The position numbers were made by a program, and so were the translations under genes. A DNA stretch of 9,943 nt from Natronohydrobacter sp. (GTDB lineage: Bacteria > Pseudomonadota > Alphaproteobacteria > Rhodobacterales > Rhodobacteraceae), in contig SKGU01000341.1 of assembly GCA_007117255.1 (NCBI GenBank), positions 1 to 9,943 on the forward strand, read 5' to 3'. Of this stretch, positions 6,254-9,943 are shown piece after piece; the stretch's first letter is position 1, and every line of letters begins with the position of its first letter. The notes under the pieces are model-generated. The model was not told where the DNA came from and ran no database searches. It saw nothing but the letters and a program-made list of their open reading frames with translations.

Positions 6254-6824
6254 GAGTCGCATCAATGAACCTGGGCCAAAAGCTGCTGCAGATGCAGCGC
6301 CTGCAAAACCCGCGGAAACGACCCCGTCGTTCATGCGCGCGGCGAGCCCTGAATCGACAAGCTCTCATGTGACCAAATCAAAACCTGCCGCCTCTGTACT
6401 GGCCTCTGATTTGACGATCACGGGTAATCTGAAAACAACAGGTGATGTCGTGATCGAAGGTGTCGTCGATGGCGACATCCGGGCGCATCTTCTGACGGTA
6501 GGCGAAACGGCGACAATCCGCGGTGAGATCGTGGCCGATGACATCGTGATCAATGGCCGCGTCATCGGGCGCGTGCGCGGACTGAAAGTTCGGCTGACAT
6601 CATCTGCGCAGGTCGAGGGTGATATCATCCACAAGACAATCGCCATCGAATCGGGCGCGCATTTCGAAGGCTCTGTCCAGCGCCAGGACGATCCCCTTCA
6701 AACGAATCGCGAAACGTCCGAGCGCGCATCGGCGCCCGCACAAGCACCCGCCCCCCAGCAGCGCCCAGCGTCGTCTGACGTTGTGAAGCAGGCGGCCGAT
6801 GCAAAGAAAAGCGTCACAAGCTGA
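6243..6824 (+). CDS. bactofilin (polymer-forming cytoskeletal protein)
   Basis: A 193-residue bactofilin, a protein that self-assembles into nucleotide-free filaments at the membrane and positions cell-wall enzymes. The central domain, about residues 50-147, is the right-handed beta-helix, seen as short repeats of alternating hydrophobic residues with glycines: LTITGNLKTTGDVVIEGVV (57-75), GDIRAHLLTVGETATIRGEI (77-96), ADDIVINGRVIGRVRG (98-113), AQVEGDIIHKTIAIESGAHF (122-141). The N-terminal 50 residues and the C-terminal tail (148-193, rich in A, P, Q, S) are low-complexity, as usual in bactofilins. The ATG lies inside the end of the M23 gene, in another frame, with AAGGG (6229-6233) nine bases before it. 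Pairing of a bactofilin with an M23 peptidase is widespread (for example Helicobacter CcmA with Csd1), which supports a joint role in cell shape or local peptidoglycan remodelling. Confidence 0.95.
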   Translation: MFSKSRINEPGPKAAADAAPAKPAETTPSFMRAASPESTSSHVTKSKPAASVLASDLTITGNLKTTGDVVIEGVVDGDIRAHLLTVGETATIRGEIVADDIVINGRVIGRVRGLKVRLTSSAQVEGDIIHKTIAIESGAHFEGSVQRQDDPLQTNRETSERASAPAQAPAPQQRPASSDVVKQAADAKKSVTS

Positions 6825-6848
6825 CGCGCTTTGCATGTCGAGACGGTT

Positions 6849-6878
6849 AAAAAACCGCGCCAGCTGGCGCGGTTTTTT
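6849..6878. terminator. bidirectional intrinsic terminator (bactofilin operon and tRNA-Leu)
   Basis: A perfect 30-bp palindrome: six A (6849-6854), CCGCGCCAG (6855-6863), CTGGCGCGG (6864-6872) and six T (6873-6878). Because it is fully symmetric it gives a GC-rich hairpin followed by a U run on either strand. It lies 25 bp after the bactofilin stop and 53 bp after the 3' end of the minus-strand tRNA, so it can serve both. Confidence 0.93.
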
Positions 6879-6930
6879 CATGCGCACAGAAGAAACACGC
6901 GTCAGCTTATATGACTATTGATTGAAGAGC

Positions 6931-7014
6931 TGGTGCGGGTGGAGAGATTCGAACTCTCACGCCTTGCGGCGGAGGATTTTGAATCCTCTGCGTCTACCGT
7001 TCCGCCACACCCGC
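6931..7014 (-). tRNA. tRNA-Leu, anticodon CAA (reads UUG)
   Basis: Read on the minus strand, the acceptor stem GCGGGTG pairs perfectly with CACCCGC, followed by discriminator A and an encoded CCA (6933-6931). The anticodon arm is GAGGA-TTCAAAA-TCCTC, giving anticodon CAA. A long variable arm, CGCC-GCAA-GGCG, marks a class II tRNA, which together with the CAA anticodon means leucine. The T arm is GAGAG-TTCGAAT-CTCTC and the D arm contains the conserved GG of GGAACGGTAGACGC. The total is 84 bases including CCA. There is no sign of an inserted element, nor of a second copy of its 3' end in the window. Confidence 0.97.
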
Positions 7015-7028
7015 ATACCAGCGCGATT

Positions 7029-7057
7029 GCATTAGCGCGGAAAGACGGCCTCTGCAA
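7029..7057 (-). promoter_or_regulatory. candidate promoter for tRNA-Leu
   Basis: On the minus strand TTGCAG (7052-7057) and TAATGC (7029-7034) are 17 bases apart, ending 14 bases before the tRNA 5' end. The -35 element matches well and the -10 poorly. The position is what a tRNA promoter with a short leader would show. Confidence 0.4.
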
Positions 7058-7103
7058 CACTCTATCATTGGCAACAGGCAAATTCATCAACACACCGCCA
7101 AGA

Positions 7104-7132
7104 TTGACCTTTTAAGCCAGATAGAGTACACC
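7104..7132 (+). promoter_or_regulatory. candidate promoter for the DEAD-box helicase gene
   Basis: TTGACC (7104-7109, five of six -35 positions) and TACACC (7127-7132, three of six -10 positions) are separated by 17 bases, about 100 bp before the helicase ATG. If used, it would give a leader of about 90 bases containing the GTTGCC-T-GGCAAC palindrome at 7143-7155. Confidence 0.35.
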
Positions 7133-7230
7133 GCGTTCTCGTGTTGCCTGGCAACTTCAACCTACGCGGGGCGTGGCGAATATACGTCCCAGAAACGATT
7201 ACGGCCCGATGCCGTATCAGATGGACGCAT

Positions 7231-8685
7231 ATGACGCAATTTACTGATCTCAAACTGGACCCCAAGGTCCTCAAGGCCATTGCAGAAGCTGGCTATACCA
7301 CCCCGACACCCATTCAGGCACAGGCCATCCCGCACGCCCTTGAAGGGCGGGATGTACTGGGCATTGCACAGACAGGGACCGGCAAAACCGCGTCCTTTGT
7401 GCTCCCATTGATCACACGGTTGGGGCGCGGGCGCGCGCGGGCGCGAATGCCAAGGTCGCTGGTGCTGGCGCCAACGCGCGAACTGGCCGCACAGGTGGCC
7501 GAGAACTTTGACATTTACGCCAAACACACCCGCCTGACCAAGGCACTGCTGATTGGTGGCGTGGCTTTTGGCGAGCAGGACAAGCTGATCGACCGTGGCG
7601 TTGATGTGCTGATTGCAACGCCTGGCCGCCTGCTGGACCATTTCGAGCGCGGCAAGTTGTTGCTGACGGGCGTTGAAGTCATGGTGGTGGATGAAGCAGA
7701 CCGAATGCTGGATATGGGCTTCATCCCCGATATCGAACGGATTTTCGGCCTGACGCCATTTACGCGCCAAACCTTCTTCTATTCTGCGACGATGGCCCCG
7801 GAAATCGAACGCGTGACCAATACGTTCCTGTCGAACCCGGCGCGGATCGAGATCGCGCGTCAGGCAACCGCTTCCGAGAACATCACGCAAGAACTGATCG
7901 AGTTGCCTGCAACCCGACGCGATGGCGCCGCGAAGCTGAAGCGCGAGGCGTTGCGCGCGATCATCGAAACTGAGGGAGACACGCTGGAAAACGCGATTGT
8001 TTTCTGCAACCGCAAGGTTGACGTCGATATCCTGTCCAAGTCGCTGAGCAAGCACAAGCTGGACGCAGCACCTATTCACGGCGATCTTGACCAATCTGTT
8101 CGCACGCGCACATTGGAAAAATTCCGCGCAGGTGAATTGCGCCTGCTGATCGCGTCAGATGTCGCCGCGCGGGGCCTTGATGTGCCGTCAGTCAGCCATG
8201 TCTTCAACTATGACCTGCCGTCGCACCCGGAAGACTATGTGCACCGCATCGGGCGCACTGGGCGCGCTGGCCGCTCTGGAAAAGCGATCTCACTGATGGT
8301 GCCTGCCGATCAGAAGCATCTTGAGCAGATCGAACAGCTTTTGCAGCGCCCCCTGCCCCGTGGCGTAGCACCCGGCCTTGATCTGCCCAGCACCCCCGCT
8401 GCCCCAAAGAGCAGCGAAGGGGATGCAGACAGCACGCAAGAGCGCCCCAAACGCTCGGCACGAAGCCACAAGGTCAAGAAAGATACGCCCGCGCCCGAAG
8501 TTGCAGCGACGCCGCAGGGGCAAGAGGGAAAAAGCGATCAGGCGAAACCGGCCACCGCCCCCCGCAGCAAGCCCACCAAGGAGCGTGACACCACTCGTCG
8601 CGATGGGCGCGACAAGCGCGATGCTGTCGTCGGAATGGGCGATCATGTGCCCGATTTCCTGATGCGCGAATTCCGCGTTGCCTGA
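7231..8685 (+). CDS. DEAD-box ATP-dependent RNA helicase, RhlE-like
   Basis: A 484-residue RNA helicase expected to unwind or remodel RNA in ribosome assembly or RNA decay. All family motifs are intact: Q motif (FTDLKLDPKVLKAIAEAGY, with the glutamine in PTPIQ at 25-29), motif I AQTGTGKT (46-53), Ia PTRELA (81-86), TPGRLLDH (130-137), II DEAD (154-157), III SAT (185-187), IVFCNRK (256-262), V ASDVAARGLD (308-317) and VI YVHRIGRTGRAGR (336-348). The core ends near 380. A basic, low-complexity tail of about 85 residues follows and ends in GMGDHVPDFLMREF (468-481). The tail and the overall pattern fit RhlE-type helicases. The start is set at ATG 7231 because the protein then begins MTQFTDLKLD, as usual for the family; an in-frame ATG at 7141 would add 30 unrelated residues. 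The ribosome-binding site is weak. Confidence 0.95.
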   Translation: MTQFTDLKLDPKVLKAIAEAGYTTPTPIQAQAIPHALEGRDVLGIAQTGTGKTASFVLPLITRLGRGRARARMPRSLVLAPTRELAAQVAENFDIYAKHTRLTKALLIGGVAFGEQDKLIDRGVDVLIATPGRLLDHFERGKLLLTGVEVMVVDEADRMLDMGFIPDIERIFGLTPFTRQTFFYSATMAPEIERVTNTFLSNPARIEIARQATASENITQELIELPATRRDGAAKLKREALRAIIETEGDTLENAIVFCNRKVDVDILSKSLSKHKLDAAPIHGDLDQSVRTRTLEKFRAGELRLLIASDVAARGLDVPSVSHVFNYDLPSHPEDYVHRIGRTGRAGRSGKAISLMVPADQKHLEQIEQLLQRPLPRGVAPGLDLPSTPAAPKSSEGDADSTQERPKRSARSHKVKKDTPAPEVAATPQGQEGKSDQAKPATAPRSKPTKERDTTRRDGRDKRDAVVGMGDHVPDFLMREFRVA

Positions 8686-8715
8686 CCACAGGGTCGCATA
8701 AACCGGCATATCAAT

Positions 8716-8746
8716 AAAAAAGCCGCCCTTCTCAGGGCGGCTTTGC
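8716..8746. terminator. intrinsic terminator between convergent genes
   Basis: AGCCGCCCT (8721-8729) and AGGGCGGCT (8734-8742) form a perfect 9-bp stem with a 4-base loop. On the minus strand it is followed by six T (complement of 8716-8721), a strong terminator if RNA polymerase arrives there from the left-pointing strand. On the plus strand a short T run and a later TTTT (8749-8752) follow. It lies between the helicase stop and the ABC ATPase stop; its strongest T run faces minus-strand transcripts. Confidence 0.88.
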
Positions 8747-8759
8747 AGTTTTCGCAGAC

Positions 8760-9851
8760 TCAGCGATACAGAAGCGACACCTTGTTATGAAATAGGTGGA
8801 TCTTTGACGGATCAGCCTTGAGCTTGACTTTGCGCCCTTTCAGATCCGTATGAATTCCGGCTAGCTTGGCAAGGACCGGTGCTGCATCCGCGCTTTCGGG
8901 CTTGAAATACAGCACGGTCAGTTCGCCAAGCGCCTCCAGCAAGTCGACCTCTCCCTGATAGAGAAAATCATCGCCATCGGTCGCAACCATATCTTCCGGG
9001 CGCGCACCGACATTCACTTTCAGCCCCATATCAGCGTCTGTTGTCGGGATATCGGCCAGCGCAGTGCCCCCCCCAACAAGCTTCACACGAGTTTGCGCGC
9101 CTGTGCCCACAATTTCACCGGGCAACAGATTCATGGCGGGCGACCCAATGAACTGGGCAACAAATTCGCCATTCGGGCGCTCGTAAAGCTCAAGCGGCGT
9201 ACCTACCTGCGCGATACCACCGCCTGCCAGAACGACAATACGGCTGGCAAGCGTCATGGCTTCGACCTGATCATGCGTCACATAGATCATCGTCGAGTTA
9301 GGCATTGATTCCTTGAGTTTCGCAATCTCGATACGGGTCGCCACGCGCAGCGCCGCGTCAAGGTTCGAGAGTGGCTCATCAAAGAGATACACTTTCGGAT
9401 CGCGCACGATCGAGCGACCGATTGCCACGCGCTGCCGCTGACCGCCTGACAGGGCTTTCGGCAAACGATCCAGAAACGGAGTCAACTGAAGGATATCGGC
9501 AGCGCGCTCGACGGCGGCATCAATCTCGGCCTTGCTCTTCTTGGCAATCTTCAGCGCAAAGCTCATATTGTCGCGCACCGTCATATGCGGATAAAGCGCA
9601 TAAGACTGGAACACCATGGCGATCCCGCGCTCGGACGGGGGAATGTCGTTGACAACTGTTCCATCAATTTCCAGCGTTCCGCCCGTGATCTTCTCCAGCC
9701 CGGCAATCATTCGCAGAAGCGTGGATTTCCCGCAGCCAGAGGGACCAACGAAAACGATCAGCTCGCCCTGCTTGATGTCGAGATCAATGTTCGACAGAAC
9801 CTTGACCTCGCCATATGCCTTCGCGACATCCTTGAGCTTCAGATCGGCCAT
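8760..9851 (-). CDS. aglK: ABC transporter ATP-binding protein, MalK/UgpC family (AglK-like)
   Basis: A 363-residue cytoplasmic ATPase that powers a carbohydrate ABC importer. Nucleotide-domain motifs are all present: Walker A GPSGCGKST (36-44), Q-loop Q82 in VFQSYALYPH, signature LSGGQ (134-138), Walker B VYLFDE with catalytic E159, D-loop SNLD (162-165) and switch H193 in VTHD. A C-terminal MalK-type regulatory domain (about 240-363, with GARPEDM) follows, and the length is that of the family. The phrases AALRVATRIEIAKL (166-179) and LQLTPFLDRLPKALSGGQ (121-138) resemble AglK of the rhizobial alpha-glucoside system, which is why I use that symbol; UgpC-type naming is equally possible from sequence alone. 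The ATG at 9851 has GGGGAGGAG just before it. It follows the partial edge gene by 21 bp, so it is probably the last gene of that operon. Confidence 0.93.
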   Translation of the reverse strand: MADLKLKDVAKAYGEVKVLSNIDLDIKQGELIVFVGPSGCGKSTLLRMIAGLEKITGGTLEIDGTVVNDIPPSERGIAMVFQSYALYPHMTVRDNMSFALKIAKKSKAEIDAAVERAADILQLTPFLDRLPKALSGGQRQRVAIGRSIVRDPKVYLFDEPLSNLDAALRVATRIEIAKLKESMPNSTMIYVTHDQVEAMTLASRIVVLAGGGIAQVGTPLELYERPNGEFVAQFIGSPAMNLLPGEIVGTGAQTRVKLVGGGTALADIPTTDADMGLKVNVGARPEDMVATDGDDFLYQGEVDLLEALGELTVLYFKPESADAAPVLAKLAGIHTDLKGRKVKLKADPSKIHLFHNKVSLLYR

Positions 9852-9872
9852 GATGTCTCCTCCCCTTTGTGT

Positions 9873-9943
9873 TTATCGTTTGACGACCAGGCAGGGCTGC
9901 CATGGTCCCAGATGTACTTTCCCGTCCTCCCCCGGACCGGAAC
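9873..9943 (-). CDS. 3' end of an upstream operon gene (possibly an alpha-glucosidase)
   Basis: On the minus strand one frame runs from the window edge for 22 codons and stops at TAA (9875-9873), 21 bp before the ABC ATPase start. The visible end reads GKVHLGPWQPCLVVKR. The other two frames stay open across the ATPase start, but this one ends where an operon partner should. A short closing beta-strand with a 'LGPW' turn fits the C-terminal domain of GH13 alpha-glucosidases, and in rhizobial aglEFGAK operons the glucosidase aglA precedes aglK. Both points are suggestive only. Confidence 0.5.
   Translation of the reverse strand, partial: SGPGEDGKVHLGPWQPCLVVKR

Noticed and set aside
6931..7014. 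Integrated mobile element at the tRNA-Leu gene
   Set aside because: No integrase, no repeated copy of the tRNA 3' end and no composition change are seen on either side.
7162..8094. 310-codon minus-strand open frame opposite the helicase
   Set aside because: A shadow of the GC-rich helicase codons; rich in R, Q, H and C, without family motifs, while the plus-strand helicase is complete.
1..9943. CRISPR array, toxin-antitoxin pair, phage defence or biosynthetic cluster
   Set aside because: No repeat-spacer pattern and no such genes were found; the genes are common housekeeping, transport and envelope genes.

Overview
The window looks like ordinary chromosomal DNA from a Rhodobacterales (Rhodobacter/Roseobacter-type) alphaproteobacterium. 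Reasons are the GC-rich codon use, the family-typical sequences (the coiled-coil M23 peptidase next to a bactofilin, the DUF455 ferritin-like protein, the RhlE-like helicase, the AglK-like ATPase) and the mix of ATG, GTG and TTG starts. I cannot name the genus. I see no insertion sequence, phage gene, CRISPR array, toxin-antitoxin pair or sharp compositional break.

Left part (1-3226), all genes on the minus strand. Reading in the direction of transcription: queA (tRNA queuosine synthesis), a 12-helix MFS transporter, a DUF924 protein, and at the extreme left edge the first seven codons of another gene with a very good ribosome-binding site. Between DUF924 and that edge gene lie two inverted repeats that may be regulatory.

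Centre (3324-6824), all genes on the plus strand. A Bcp-type peroxiredoxin without the usual resolving cysteine overlaps by 4 bp a DUF455 ferritin-like protein; the pair reads as one translationally coupled oxidative-stress or iron-related unit. After a 318-bp gap with TTAA-type inverted repeats comes a second coupled pair: a membrane-anchored coiled-coil M23 murein endopeptidase that probably starts at TTG, overlapping by 11 bp a bactofilin. This is the familiar cell-shape/peptidoglycan module. A perfect 30-bp palindromic terminator ends it.

Right part (6931-9943). A minus-strand tRNA-Leu(CAA) shares that terminator from the other side. A plus-strand DEAD-box RNA helicase of RhlE type follows, then a terminator that works in both directions, then a minus-strand ABC-transporter ATPase of the MalK/UgpC/AglK type. 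At the right edge is the last 22 codons of a gene that may be the alpha-glucosidase of an agl (alpha-glucoside) operon.

I did not find a convincing previously undescribed system. The points most worth checking are the 1-Cys-like Bcp coupled to DUF455, the possible CtrA-type control of the M23-bactofilin operon, the TTG start with an overlapping short ATG frame, and a 51-codon antisense ORF with a strong ribosome-binding site in the 4592-4909 gap.
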